Shown here one piece after another: positions 34,610 to 43,045 of a DNA stretch of 64,000 bases (within the stretch, counting starts at the first letter, position 1; each line of letters starts with the position of its first letter). Source of the stretch: Bacteriovoracaceae bacterium (GTDB lineage: Bacteria > Bdellovibrionota > Bacteriovoracia > Bacteriovoracales > Bacteriovoracaceae). The translations under genes were made by a program, and so were the position numbers. Location of the stretch: positions 1 to 64,000 of the forward strand of contig JAIEMA010000019.1 in assembly GCA_019752535.1 (NCBI GenBank). Direction: 5' to 3'. Below the pieces are notes generated by a model that searched no databases, was not told where the DNA came from, and worked only from the letters and a program-made list of their open reading frames with translations.

Positions 34610-35571
34610 AAATTGCAATATTATGTTCTGGCGGAGACGCTCCTGGAATGAACTGTGCGATTCGTGCCGTTGTGAGGACAGCGATTTTTCATAAACACTC
34701 GGTGCTTGGAATCAAGCGAGGTTACGCAGGTCTTTTGCGTGGTGAGTTTGAAGAAATGAAACTCTCTTCTGTAGGTAACATTATTCAGCGTGGAGGCACG
34801 ATCCTTCAAACATCTCGCTGCCCAGAGTGGATGAAGCCGGAATACCGCACCAAAGCGGCTGAACTTCTTAAGGCTCAAGGAGTTGATGGTTTGATTGTCA
34901 TAGGTGGAGACGGATCATTTAATGGGGCCAATGCACTCTCAAAAGAGCATGGCTTTCCAATTATCGGCATTCCAGGAACGATTGATAACGATATTAGTGG
35001 AACGGAGTACACTATCGGCTTTGATACGGCCGTTCAAACAGCGATTGAAGCCATCGATAGAATTCGTGATACAGCCCACTCTCATGCGCGAACATTTTTA
35101 GTTGAAGTCATGGGAAGAAATTCTGCGGCGATTGCTCTAAAAGTCGGAGTATGTACGGGGGCAGAGAACGTTCTCCTTCCTCACGATCATGTCCCTCTAC
35201 AAAAGATTGTGGATGATATTCATCGAGGAGTCGCGCGTGGAAAAGACTCTTCGATTATTGTCGTAGCCGAGGGTCCAGTTACAGGTCGCAGTTATGAGAT
35301 TCAAAAAGAATTAGCCTTAAAACATCAACTTGATGCTCATGTTTGTATTTTGGGCCACATTCAGCGTGGAGGATCACCGACTTCAAATGATCGCTTCATC
35401 GCTTCGCAGATGGGATCTCTTGCCGTTGAAGCCATTTTGAGCGGACAGACAGCCAAAGTAACAGTTGTTCAAGGCGGAGTTGTGAAGCTTGAAGATCTTG
35501 CAAAATGTGTGATCAAGAATGATGGAGCATATACAGAGTTCAAGGGACTAGCTGAGAAGTTGTCTATTTGA
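34606..35571 (+). CDS. pfkA: ATP-dependent 6-phosphofructokinase
   Basis: PfkA phosphorylates fructose-6-phosphate. The 321-aa protein shows CSGGDAPGMN at the ATP site, IVIGGDGSFNGA, the catalytic GTIDNDI motif, and GHIQRGGSPT. GDGS at the ATP site is the ATP-dependent signature, as opposed to the PPi-dependent form. It ends 1 bp before the convergent SGNH-like gene. Confidence 0.96.
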   Translation: MKIAILCSGGDAPGMNCAIRAVVRTAIFHKHSVLGIKRGYAGLLRGEFEEMKLSSVGNIIQRGGTILQTSRCPEWMKPEYRTKAAELLKAQGVDGLIVIGGDGSFNGANALSKEHGFPIIGIPGTIDNDISGTEYTIGFDTAVQTAIEAIDRIRDTAHSHARTFLVEVMGRNSAAIALKVGVCTGAENVLLPHDHVPLQKIVDDIHRGVARGKDSSIIVVAEGPVTGRSYEIQKELALKHQLDAHVCILGHIQRGGSPTSNDRFIASQMGSLAVEAILSGQTAKVTVVQGGVVKLEDLAKCVIKNDGAYTEFKGLAEKLSI

Positions 35572-35572
35572 T

Positions 35573-36604
35573 TTAAAGATTTTGTATGTGGCCTGCCAAG
35601 ATATCAGCATTCCATTTGTGCAACTTTGGAAGAGGATGACCGTCTCTTGGAATCATCCAGTCATCATTTTTCTTTCCAGCAGAAATAAAATCTCTGTCAA
35701 TTTGCTTATCGTCCCAAACCTCAAGATTGGCAGCAGATAAAGCCTTAAGAAAAGTTTCTTCTAAGTGATACATCTCTGCCGGAACCCAGGGATTGAGGAC
35801 GGATTTTGTTACGATGAATCGTCCTTTTGGAAATTGTCTCAAGTACTCTTTCTTGATGGCCAAAAGATAATCAATCATCATTGGGATTTTATTAGAAAGT
35901 TTCAAAGGTACAAAGTGCGACGTGGCCCTAAGCCACATATATGTTAGCCCAAGTTGATTCATCAATTGTGAAAATTTCCAATCAATGGATTCTGAATTTA
36001 TTCCCTTGTAAACAAAGTCATGCTTTTCAGGAACATAATCCCAGACTGGCAATATTGGAGATGCCCAACTCAAATAGCGCCAGGTATAGGAGACTCTTTC
36101 AAAATGATCACTAAAATGATTATAAAGAAGTACTCCATTCTCCTCTTTAATTGCTTCGTTAAGACTAAAATTTCGCCAAAGGTAGAGATGCTCTTTAGCT
36201 GAAGCTCCCTGAACTCCCAAGTTATAGACATGCCATCCCTCAACTAAATTTGAAACCTGGGCGGGAGTTGTTTCAGTATCCTGAACTCCATCTCCATAAA
36301 TCATTGAGCAGCCTACAAAGATCAGATGCCCTTTCGTTATTTTCTTAGCTTCCTTCTGACCAAGCCTGAATCCTTCAGGAGTGTGATGAGCAATAAAGTC
36401 ATAAACAACTCCAAGGTCATCTTTTTTGACCAATCTCATTTTCTTCAATCTTAATTTCCATGTAGCCAGAGGTCTTAAGTCTGTTCCTTTATCGTGAGAA
36501 AGGATGTGAGGCTCTTGCCATTCGAGTGGCTCTACTTGAGAAGGTCCAACTCCAAAGGCCGAAGGAAGAGTGAGGAAAAAGAATAAGAGTAACTGAATAC
36601 TCAT
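35573..36604 (-). CDS. Secreted SGNH/GDSL-like hydrolase (SxtL-position protein)
   Basis: A 343-aa protein with a signal peptide (MSIQLLLFFFLTLPSAFG). Block I of SGNH hydrolases is seen as FVGCSMIYGDGV (Ser in GCS), block III may be YNHFSDH, and the C-terminal DGHP resembles the catalytic Asp-x-x-His block. The frame is open to 36703, but the signal peptide and the one-base TAATG overlap with the DUF5989 gene fix the start at 36604. Saxitoxin clusters have a GDSL lipase gene (sxtL) beside sxtI-J-K; the same set is found here. Esterase substrate unknown. Confidence 0.68.
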   Translation of the reverse strand: MSIQLLLFFFLTLPSAFGVGPSQVEPLEWQEPHILSHDKGTDLRPLATWKLRLKKMRLVKKDDLGVVYDFIAHHTPEGFRLGQKEAKKITKGHLIFVGCSMIYGDGVQDTETTPAQVSNLVEGWHVYNLGVQGASAKEHLYLWRNFSLNEAIKEENGVLLYNHFSDHFERVSYTWRYLSWASPILPVWDYVPEKHDFVYKGINSESIDWKFSQLMNQLGLTYMWLRATSHFVPLKLSNKIPMMIDYLLAIKKEYLRQFPKGRFIVTKSVLNPWVPAEMYHLEETFLKALSAANLEVWDDKQIDRDFISAGKKNDDWMIPRDGHPLPKLHKWNADILAGHIQNL

Positions 36605-36747
36605 TAGAATACCGTGTAGATGAAAGGCGAATAGGGATTTGAAGGGCCAGCTAATACTAAAACAGCAGCAATCACAAAAATGAGAAGAAGTGGAATTAAC
36701 CAAAACTTCTTCCGAGTCTTAAAATATCTGTATAACTTTGAAAGCAT
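36604..36747 (-). CDS. 47-aa single-helix membrane protein, DUF5989 type (SxtK-like position)
   Basis: This small gene begins MLSKLYRYFKTRKKFWL, continues with a hydrophobic helix (IPLLLIFVIAAVLVLAG) and ends SPFIYTVF. A basic Trp-containing head, one helix and a terminal APFIYTLF-like tail are the hallmark of DUF5989 proteins, which occur beside SxtJ and NodU/CmcH carbamoyltransferases. The stop shares a base with the start of the SGNH gene (TAATG). Only 24 bp separate it from the divergent SxtJ gene. The role is unknown; it may anchor the carbamoyltransferase at the membrane (inference). Confidence 0.8.
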   Translation of the reverse strand: MLSKLYRYFKTRKKFWLIPLLLIFVIAAVLVLAGPSNPYSPFIYTVF

Positions 36748-36771
36748 GCTCGTATAATAACATTAATTTAT

Positions 36772-37125
36772 ATGAGTACTAAAAAAGAAATCCTTTATCT
36801 TCTCCAGGTCGCTATACCATTTGCCATTTTAGGGTGGATGAAGACTCATTATTTTTTTATTCTCTGCGCAGTAATCATTCTTTCTCTACCATTTGATTAC
36901 TTAAGAAAGAGATTGATTCAAATTTGGCAAAACTTGGGTCATTTACTCGGAAATATCGTTTCACCCATCGTCATGTCTTTCATTTATTATGCTGGACTCA
37001 CACCTCTCGCACTTATAAGAAAACTCTTTGGCGCAGATGAGCTGAATCTGAAAAAGCCCGAGAAATCCACATTGACTGAAGTCAATATGAAAGCCTCAAC
37101 TGATTCATTCGAAGATTTATGGTGA
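36772..37125 (+). CDS. SxtJ-family membrane protein
   Basis: A 117-aa protein with two or three hydrophobic segments (VAIPFAILGWM, FFILCAVIILSLPFDYL, IVSPIVMSFIYYAGLTPLALI) followed by a short charged tail. FIYYAGLTP ... IRKLFG is the block I associate with SxtJ. It is encoded 4 bp before the carbamoyltransferase, the usual neighbour. A TATAAT hexamer at 36753-36758 lies 13 bases upstream. Function unknown in all systems I know. Confidence 0.8.
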   Translation: MSTKKEILYLLQVAIPFAILGWMKTHYFFILCAVIILSLPFDYLRKRLIQIWQNLGHLLGNIVSPIVMSFIYYAGLTPLALIRKLFGADELNLKKPEKSTLTEVNMKASTDSFEDLW

Positions 37126-37129
37126 TGCC

Positions 37130-38965
37130 ATGAAAATTTTAGGTATCTCTGCCTTCTACCACGACAGTGCAGCCGCTTTAGTCATTGATGGAAGAATTAT
37201 TGCAGCTGCTCAAGAGGAGAGATTCTCCAGAGTAAAGCATGACGAACGCTTTCCCGTGCATGCGTCTGATTACTGCCTGAGAGAAGCAGGAATAAATTGG
37301 GAGGACCTAGATGCTGTGGTTTATTATGATAAACCCTGGCTTAAGTTCGAACGAATATTAGAGACATATTATGCACTGGCTCCCAAAGGAGCGAAGTCAT
37401 TTAGAGCAGGTCTTCCCGTTTGGATTAAAGAGAAAGCCATGCTTCCTCGAATGCTTCAAAAGCATATTCCCAAAAAAGTTCCACTTAGATTTTCCTCACA
37501 CCACCTCTCTCATGCGGCCAGTGCCTTCTATCCCTCACCTTTTAAGTCAGCAGCCATTCTCACATTGGATGGTGTTGGGGAATGGGCGACGACAACGATT
37601 GCCCATGGAGTGGATAATCAAATCACTATTAAAAGAGAGATGAAATTCCCTCATTCTATTGGTCTTCTCTATTCTTCCTTCACTCAGTACTGTGGCTTTA
37701 AAGTGAATTCAGGTGAGTACAAACTCATGGGACTTGCTCCTTATGGAAGACACGGACACAAAGACGTCGAAGAGTATAAGAGAAAAATAAAATCCTCGCT
37801 TGTTCACATCTATGATGATGGTGGAATTTGGCTCGATCAAAACTATTTTTCTTATACGACTGGACTAGAAATGGTGGAAAAAGAAAAGTGGAGTGCCCTT
37901 TTTGGATTTCCTATGAGGGAGCCTGAATCTCCTCTGACACAAACATATTGTGATTTAGCTCTTGCTATTCAAGAGGTGACTGAAGAGATTGTGATAAAAC
38001 TAGCTAGGCAAGCCAAAACAATTACCAATGAAGACTTCCTCTGTCTTGCGGGTGGCGTGGCCTTAAACTGTGTGGCCAATGGAGTCTTAAGAAGAGAAAA
38101 TATTTTCAAAGACATCTGGATTCAACCCGCAGCGGGTGATGCTGGTGGCGCACCAGGTGCCGCCCTTGCCTATTATTATTCTCAAAATGAACGCGAAACT
38201 CCCTCGACAGATCAGATGATTGGCTCATACTTGGGCCCTCAATTTGGGAGAGATGAAATTATCCAAATCCTCAATCAGGAAAAAATATTTTTTTCAGAAT
38301 TAAGTAACAGTGATCTTTGCACAAATGCGGCTTCTCTCATCGCTGAGGGAAATGTCTTAGGCTGGTTTCAAGGCAGAATGGAATTTGGTCCTCGTGCTCT
38401 AGGGGGAAGAAGCATTCTCGCCGATGCCAGGTCTCCTGATATGCAAAAAAAACTTAATTTAAAAATAAAAAACAGAGAAGGCTTTAGACCGTTTGCTCCG
38501 AGTGTGCTCGCTGAAGACATGAACCTTTATTTCGAAGGCGGCTGGGACTCGCCTTATATGTTACTCGTTGATAAAGTCAAAAATGAATACCGCAACCCAT
38601 TGCCTAATGATTATTTTGATTGGCCATTGGATAAGAGACTCTATTTTGTCCGCTCACAATTACCCGCGATCACTCATCTGGACTTTTCTGCACGCGTGCA
38701 ATCTGTCCACAAAGAAACCAATCCCCTCTATCACCAGCTGATAACCTCATTTAAGAAACTCACTGGATGGGGAGTCATCGTTAACACTTCTTTTAATGTA
38801 AGAGGAGAGCCGATTGTGGGCTCCACCAATGATGCATTAAGATGTTTATTTCAAACCGAAATGGATGCGCTCGCGATTGGACCTTTTCTCATTTTGAAGA
38901 AAGATCAAAGCCAAGACGTTATCAATGATTTTAAAAAGAGAAAGAGCGCTTTTGCTCTAGATTAA
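37130..38965 (+). CDS. NodU/CmcH/SxtI-type O-carbamoyltransferase
   Basis: This 611-aa enzyme would use carbamoyl phosphate and ATP to carbamoylate a hydroxyl group. The N-terminal Kae1-like domain has ISAFYHDSAAAL, EERFSRVKHDERFP, the metal-binding SSHHLSHAASAF (residues 122-133) and LTLDGVGEW. The C-terminal YrdC-like domain has GRMEFGPRALGGRSILAD (short motifs EFGPRALG and RSILAD) and VNTSFNVRGEPIV. Length is normal. It follows the SxtJ gene by 4 bp and overlaps the convergent ComM-like gene by 4 bp. No obvious acceptor pathway adjoins it, although surface glycan genes lie nearby in the window. Confidence 0.95.
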   Translation: MKILGISAFYHDSAAALVIDGRIIAAAQEERFSRVKHDERFPVHASDYCLREAGINWEDLDAVVYYDKPWLKFERILETYYALAPKGAKSFRAGLPVWIKEKAMLPRMLQKHIPKKVPLRFSSHHLSHAASAFYPSPFKSAAILTLDGVGEWATTTIAHGVDNQITIKREMKFPHSIGLLYSSFTQYCGFKVNSGEYKLMGLAPYGRHGHKDVEEYKRKIKSSLVHIYDDGGIWLDQNYFSYTTGLEMVEKEKWSALFGFPMREPESPLTQTYCDLALAIQEVTEEIVIKLARQAKTITNEDFLCLAGGVALNCVANGVLRRENIFKDIWIQPAAGDAGGAPGAALAYYYSQNERETPSTDQMIGSYLGPQFGRDEIIQILNQEKIFFSELSNSDLCTNAASLIAEGNVLGWFQGRMEFGPRALGGRSILADARSPDMQKKLNLKIKNREGFRPFAPSVLAEDMNLYFEGGWDSPYMLLVDKVKNEYRNPLPNDYFDWPLDKRLYFVRSQLPAITHLDFSARVQSVHKETNPLYHQLITSFKKLTGWGVIVNTSFNVRGEPIVGSTNDALRCLFQTEMDALAIGPFLILKKDQSQDVINDFKKRKSAFALD

Positions 38966-39450
38966 CTCGCATCTTTAAAACTTAAATCCGGAATATGACC
39001 TAACAACTCTTTTGGTTCAATGCTGAATTGAGCACTCGAACCAATGAGGAGAAGACCTGCATTTTCCGCATAATTTTTAAGATTTAAATCACTTCTTCCG
39101 ATGATCTCCCCAGATGGATTAATACTTCCTACGGCTAGGCAGTTATCAAGTCTTCCCATGGGAATCAGACCTGCTAGGTACCAATAAAGAAGCATGACAG
39201 GCAGATCAAGCCACTTGAGCACCTGAGGGTCTGTGGGCAAATCAAACTCTGAGCTAATAACAAAACGCCTCAAGGGAATCTCTAACTCTCTTGAGCGCGA
39301 GAGAAAGATAATTTTCTCCTTTAGTGTTTTTCCATATTTCCCAAGACCATTAAGCTCAAGGCCAGGCAGTGATTTCGTAGAATAGCCAAAGAGAGTAATA
39401 GGTGCAGAATGTTTTGGACAAAATGAATACGAATGAATTTGAGTTTGCAT
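38962..39450 (-). CDS. Stand-alone ComM/YifB N-terminal (LonC-like) domain
   Basis: A 162-aa protein matching only the N-terminal domain of ComM/YifB, the Mg-chelatase-like AAA+ helicase used in natural transformation. Recognisable pieces are KSLPGLELNGLG, the RFVISSEFDLP strand followed by LDLPVMLLYWYLAG, and GSINPSGEI. The AAA+ and C-terminal parts are absent, and no remnant follows: the next 110 bp are non-coding. GGAGG 4 bases before the ATG shows it is expressed as a unit. It may modulate full-length ComM or work alone; a decayed gene is less likely given the intact start site. Confidence 0.65.
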   Translation of the reverse strand: MQTQIHSYSFCPKHSAPITLFGYSTKSLPGLELNGLGKYGKTLKEKIIFLSRSRELEIPLRRFVISSEFDLPTDPQVLKWLDLPVMLLYWYLAGLIPMGRLDNCLAVGSINPSGEIIGRSDLNLKNYAENAGLLLIGSSAQFSIEPKELLGHIPDLSFKDAS

Positions 39451-39562
39451 AGAGCCTCCAAAGACTGGAGATGCAATTTTTGATGAAGGTTATAAACACC
39501 CAAGTGTTTTAAATTACTAAATCAATGAATGAGATTTTGATTTTTTTCTAAGAAGAAGGAAA

Positions 39563-40099
39563 TTATCGGCAATGGTTGGCTTCAAGAACCAAGATCTCAG
39601 CATTCACAAGATCAACGACTACGGCATAAGAAGCTGGGCCAAGATTATTTTCATGATCGCCAGCATAGAATTGATAGTCACCATGAAGTGAAAGGAGAAT
39701 TGATTTGAAGGCATTAATTTGAATCTTATCTTCACGAGAAACTTCGTTCTCATCATAAGCAGAGTCAGAGAAGGCCATGGCCACAAACTGTCTCATAGCG
39801 ACCTCGTCCTTAAGGTCTAGAGATTGGGCCTTAACACCGCTAACAGGTGCATTCACACCTGTATTGGTGAAATAGACGGCTTGCTTAACCGTATTTTCCC
39901 ATTTTTCGCTGAGGCGCCTTGCGGCAATTTGCAGGAAGCCGCGAGTGCCACAGTTATGATGTAAATAAGATAAATTGTAATGAATCTCCGAGAGACGCAT
40001 TAGTCTCTCGTCTCCAAGCTTTTCTACTTTAGTGAATGACGCTGAAAAAGCGTTTTGGCAGAGAAAAAAGAAAATGATGAGGAGTGATAATTGCTTCAT
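39563..40099 (-). CDS. Secreted protein of unknown function
   Basis: A 178-aa protein with a clear signal peptide (MKQLSLLIIFFFLCQNAFS). The mature part has two cysteines (HHNCGTRG and the C-terminal NHCR) that may form a disulfide. No family recognised. There is no ribosome-binding site; instead a perfect hairpin sits 3 bases upstream of the ATG. It is downstream of the glutamate dehydrogenase gene on the same strand. Confidence 0.6.
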   Translation of the reverse strand: MKQLSLLIIFFFLCQNAFSASFTKVEKLGDERLMRLSEIHYNLSYLHHNCGTRGFLQIAARRLSEKWENTVKQAVYFTNTGVNAPVSGVKAQSLDLKDEVAMRQFVAMAFSDSAYDENEVSREDKIQINAFKSILLSLHGDYQFYAGDHENNLGPASYAVVVDLVNAEILVLEANHCR

Positions 40100-40102
40100 T
40101 GA

Positions 40103-40126
40103 GGTGCACTATAGTCCTAGTGCACC
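40103..40126 (-). promoter_or_regulatory. Perfect hairpin at the start of the secreted-protein gene
   Basis: GGTGCACTA and TAGTGCACC are perfect 9-base arms around a 6-base loop. In the minus-strand mRNA the stem occupies about -4 to -27, where the ribosome-binding site should be, and no T-run follows. It is therefore either a translation-control hairpin, an operator, or a weak terminator of the gene upstream. Confidence 0.5.
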
Positions 40127-40174
40127 CCATTCAACAGTGAAAGTTTAAGAAAACACTTATCTTAAATTTAGATG

Positions 40175-41434
40175 TTAACCTGGCCACATGCCTCTGAGTC
40201 TCATCGCACCTTGAAGGCGATCGAGAGAGGCAATAAACGCTGCTTGTTTCATATTACAATTATGCTTTCTCTGAGTATCGACGACACGATCAAAGGCAAG
40301 TTTAAGAATGTCATGAAGCTTCTTATTGATCGTATCTAAGTCCCAGAAGAAGGCTTGAAGACCTTGAACCCATTCAAAGTAAGAAACCACGACACCACCA
40401 GCATTACAAAGAATATCTGGAATGATGAAAACACCCTTCGCTGTAAGATACTCGACCGCTTCTTTTGTCAAAGGGCCATTGGCACCTTCAGCAATCATGC
40501 GGGCTTTCACATTTTTCATATTGTCTTTAGTGATCACTCCATCAATAGCAGCTGGAGCAAGTACGTCGACATCCAATGCCAAAAGTTCTTCATTGGTAAT
40601 CGCATCAGCTTCAGGGTAACCCTTGAGCACTCTATTTTGCTTCACCCACTCCACAACTGAATGAATATTTAAACCCTTCTTATCGTAGATACCGCCTGTG
40701 TAGTCAGAGACGGCCACAATCTTTGCTCCTTGAGCATAAAGATCATTCGCGGCTGGAATACCCACTTTACCAAACCCGTGGATCGCCACAGTTGTTGAAC
40801 TTGTGATTTGTTTTCCAAGATGAGCGTAAGCAAAATTCACACAGTAAGCTAAGCCTTTACCAGTCGATTCTGCGCGACCGAGAGATCCACCCACAGCAAT
40901 CGGTTTCCCAGTCACAACACCAGGGATAGCATAACCATTCAACTGCGAATAAGTGTCCATCATCCATGCCATTGTCTGGCCATCAGTACCAATATCTGGA
41001 GCTGGGATATCTTTATCCGGGCCGATGATCATAGCAATCTCAGTCGTATAACGACGAGTCATGGCCTGAAGTTCAGCACGAGAGAGATCATTCGGATCAA
41101 CCTTAATACCACCCTTCGCTCCACCAAGTGGGAGACCGACGAGAGAGTTTTTAAAAGTCATAAGCATAGCAAGAGCCGCTGTTTCAGAGAGAGAAACATG
41201 CGGGTGAAAGCGAATACCACCTTTACCCGGGCCCAAGGTCATATTGTGTTGAACACGGTAGCCTTCAAATACTTTTACCGTACCGTCATCAAGACGAACG
41301 GGCACAGAAACTTGAAGCGCACGCTTAGGATATTTCAAACGCTCAAGAACGTTTGGATCCATTTTCATAATTCCGCCGGCACTTTCTAGTTGGGCGTAAG
41401 CATCCTGAAAAAATGGACTATCAAACAAACTCAT
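40175..41434 (-). CDS. gdhA: Glu/Leu/Phe/Val-family dehydrogenase, probably glutamate dehydrogenase
   Basis: A 419-aa enzyme for reversible deamination of glutamate to 2-oxoglutarate. Typical motifs: GPGKGGIRFHP, the catalytic-lysine region LGGAKGGIKVDP, DIPAPDIGTD, the NAD-binding FGKVGIPAA and EGANGPLT. Its length matches the GudB/RocG type (hexameric, about 420 aa) and not the 450-aa E. coli GdhA type. It fits an amino-acid-catabolising lifestyle. An AGGAG site precedes the ATG. Confidence 0.93.
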   Translation of the reverse strand: MSLFDSPFFQDAYAQLESAGGIMKMDPNVLERLKYPKRALQVSVPVRLDDGTVKVFEGYRVQHNMTLGPGKGGIRFHPHVSLSETAALAMLMTFKNSLVGLPLGGAKGGIKVDPNDLSRAELQAMTRRYTTEIAMIIGPDKDIPAPDIGTDGQTMAWMMDTYSQLNGYAIPGVVTGKPIAVGGSLGRAESTGKGLAYCVNFAYAHLGKQITSSTTVAIHGFGKVGIPAANDLYAQGAKIVAVSDYTGGIYDKKGLNIHSVVEWVKQNRVLKGYPEADAITNEELLALDVDVLAPAAIDGVITKDNMKNVKARMIAEGANGPLTKEAVEYLTAKGVFIIPDILCNAGGVVVSYFEWVQGLQAFFWDLDTINKKLHDILKLAFDRVVDTQRKHNCNMKQAAFIASLDRLQGAMRLRGMWPG

Positions 41435-41522
41435 AAGGACTCCTCTATGAGGGAAAATGGTGTGGCGGCATGATAAACCATGCGCTAGGAGTCAGGCCAG
41501 AGGAGTGCAAGGCGAAATGAAA

Positions 41523-42410
41523 TTAGAATTCTCTGCCGTAGAGGACTTGATAACGCTGCTCGTTGGCAAGTTCAGGTGCAGTTTGGCTTGGATCTTTAGT
41601 CGAAGTAAAACGAGCTCTTAAACCAGTCACAAAAAGAGTTTGATCCACGTTAGTCAGGTAGCGACCTTGTTGAGCATAGTAGTTCACAAAAAATCGTGTG
41701 CCTGTGGCATCGAAACTTCTTTCAACATTTATCTCGGCTTGGCCGTTTACACCCACCCAAGCACGAGCATCGACGATAGGACCTTCCATACGAAGGATAA
41801 TTAAGCCCTGCTCAACTCTTGGCTGAAAATGAAACTTAAATTTTTTAGTTTTAGCGATCTGCTTTTCTCTGAACGCTTGTGGCAATGAGCGACCGACTCC
41901 ATCACGTTCACGTGTCGATCGAAATGCTGCTTCCATTTCATCAATCGAGTTTACTTCATCGTTAGCTGTCCAGTTATTGATGATCTGCTGACCTTGTCTC
42001 TGAAAGGGATCTTCACCTTTTTTCTGAAGGTAGCGAAAGTATGAACGACGAAGATATTGAAATTTTTCATCATTTGTTGGGACATAATAAAGTGAGCCGA
42101 TCGATGTCGAATCCAGTCCATATCTTTGGGCCATAAGCTCATTTTCTTGCCAAATTTTAATTTGCCTTTGGACCAAACTTTTATCAGACCAATTCTTATC
42201 ATTGAGAATATTTTTTTCATAAAAAGTCATCTTCGCCTCAATCGGCAAGACGATGACATCATCATTAGGAACATAGTTCGCAGGTTTTCTTCCCTCGTAA
42301 ACGATAGAATCCGATTGATGAATCGGGGCCCAAGCACAAATAGCGAGCACGACTAAAAGATGTCGAATCTTTAAGCAGCTCCTTAAATGTGTCGAAATAT
42401 TAAACATCAT
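41523..42410 (-). CDS. Secreted protein of unknown function
   Basis: A 295-aa protein with an N-terminal hydrophobic segment after a basic stretch (IRHLLVVLAICAWAP); a signal peptide or anchor. The C-terminal half has alternating strands (VEQGLIILRMEGPI, VGVNGQAEINVER, GTRFFVNYYAQ) and ends in Phe (YGREF), suggesting an envelope protein. It is 88 bp upstream of the dehydrogenase on the same strand. No family recognised. Confidence 0.55.
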   Translation of the reverse strand: MMFNISTHLRSCLKIRHLLVVLAICAWAPIHQSDSIVYEGRKPANYVPNDDVIVLPIEAKMTFYEKNILNDKNWSDKSLVQRQIKIWQENELMAQRYGLDSTSIGSLYYVPTNDEKFQYLRRSYFRYLQKKGEDPFQRQGQQIINNWTANDEVNSIDEMEAAFRSTRERDGVGRSLPQAFREKQIAKTKKFKFHFQPRVEQGLIILRMEGPIVDARAWVGVNGQAEINVERSFDATGTRFFVNYYAQQGRYLTNVDQTLFVTGLRARFTSTKDPSQTAPELANEQRYQVLYGREF

Positions 42411-42583
42411 ATCCCCTTGAGAGACTCTCTAAGTACCCGTAAAGACATCACTTTTTGGCACTTAAACACTCTCGATACCTCTTAGGGAGCAAGGCTGATG
42501 CCAAGAATAAAAGAGCCTGATCCAGCTCATGTGGCGCGATTAAAAAGCAGCCGAAAATGAGTAAGCCACTAAGGAGGCTTAAA

Positions 42584-42991
42584 ATGGGATTAATGGAATG
42601 GAGTGATAAATTAGATATTGGAGTTCCAACGATGAATCACGAGCATCAGAATCTCCTGAATCTTATGAATCAACTTTTTGATAAGTGGGAGAAGAAAGCC
42701 AGTCGAGCTGAAATTCAAACGGCGATAGAAAAATTAAAAGTGGCGACAACGGATCACTTTAAACACGAAGAAGTTCACCTCGAAAAAATAAAGTGGGAGA
42801 AGCTTGCGAGTCATAAAATTATTCACAAACGTCTATTAGATGATTTAGATAAATTTGAAAAAGAATACAAAGCCGGAGCGGAGCTGGGTAAACCCTTTTT
42901 CACATTTCTTAAGATGTGGCTAACCGGTCATATTCAAGGAATTGATAGTGAATATGGGACAAAAACTCAAAGCTTAAATAAAAGTGCCTAA
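42584..42991 (+). CDS. Bacteriohemerythrin
   Basis: A 135-aa O2-binding di-iron four-helix bundle. The iron ligands are visible: NHEHQNLL (His and Glu in helix A), HFKHEEVHLEK (helix B), SHKIIHKRLL (helix C) and the final GHIQGIDSEYG (His/Asp). The frame is open from 42557, but AAGGAGG 6 bases before 42584 sets the start at MGLMEWSD, where the family normally begins. A stand-alone hemerythrin may buffer or sense oxygen; no signalling domain is attached. Confidence 0.93.
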   Translation: MGLMEWSDKLDIGVPTMNHEHQNLLNLMNQLFDKWEKKASRAEIQTAIEKLKVATTDHFKHEEVHLEKIKWEKLASHKIIHKRLLDDLDKFEKEYKAGAELGKPFFTFLKMWLTGHIQGIDSEYGTKTQSLNKSA

Positions 42992-42996
42992 ACGAA

Positions 42997-43020
42997 AAAG
43001 GGGCCCCAAAGGGCCCCTTT
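42997..43020. terminator. Bidirectional terminator between hemerythrin and parB
   Basis: AAAGGGGCCC and GGGCCCCTTT form a 10-bp stem around CAAA between two convergent genes. Runs of A on one side and T on the other, though short, allow it to work in both directions. Confidence 0.75.
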
Positions 43021-43045
43021 AACCATTCCGTCCGTGGAAGCTTCA

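Noticed and set aside
41460-41500. CATG-containing hairpin upstream of the dehydrogenase gene as a terminator
   Set aside because: The arms pair only with a bulge and no T-run follows, so support is too weak.
42460-42483. Sigma-54-like promoter (TGGCAC) before the hemerythrin gene
   Set aside because: TGGCAC is present near 42467, but the second element TTGC at the required distance is missing, and the hemerythrin ATG is about 110 bp away.
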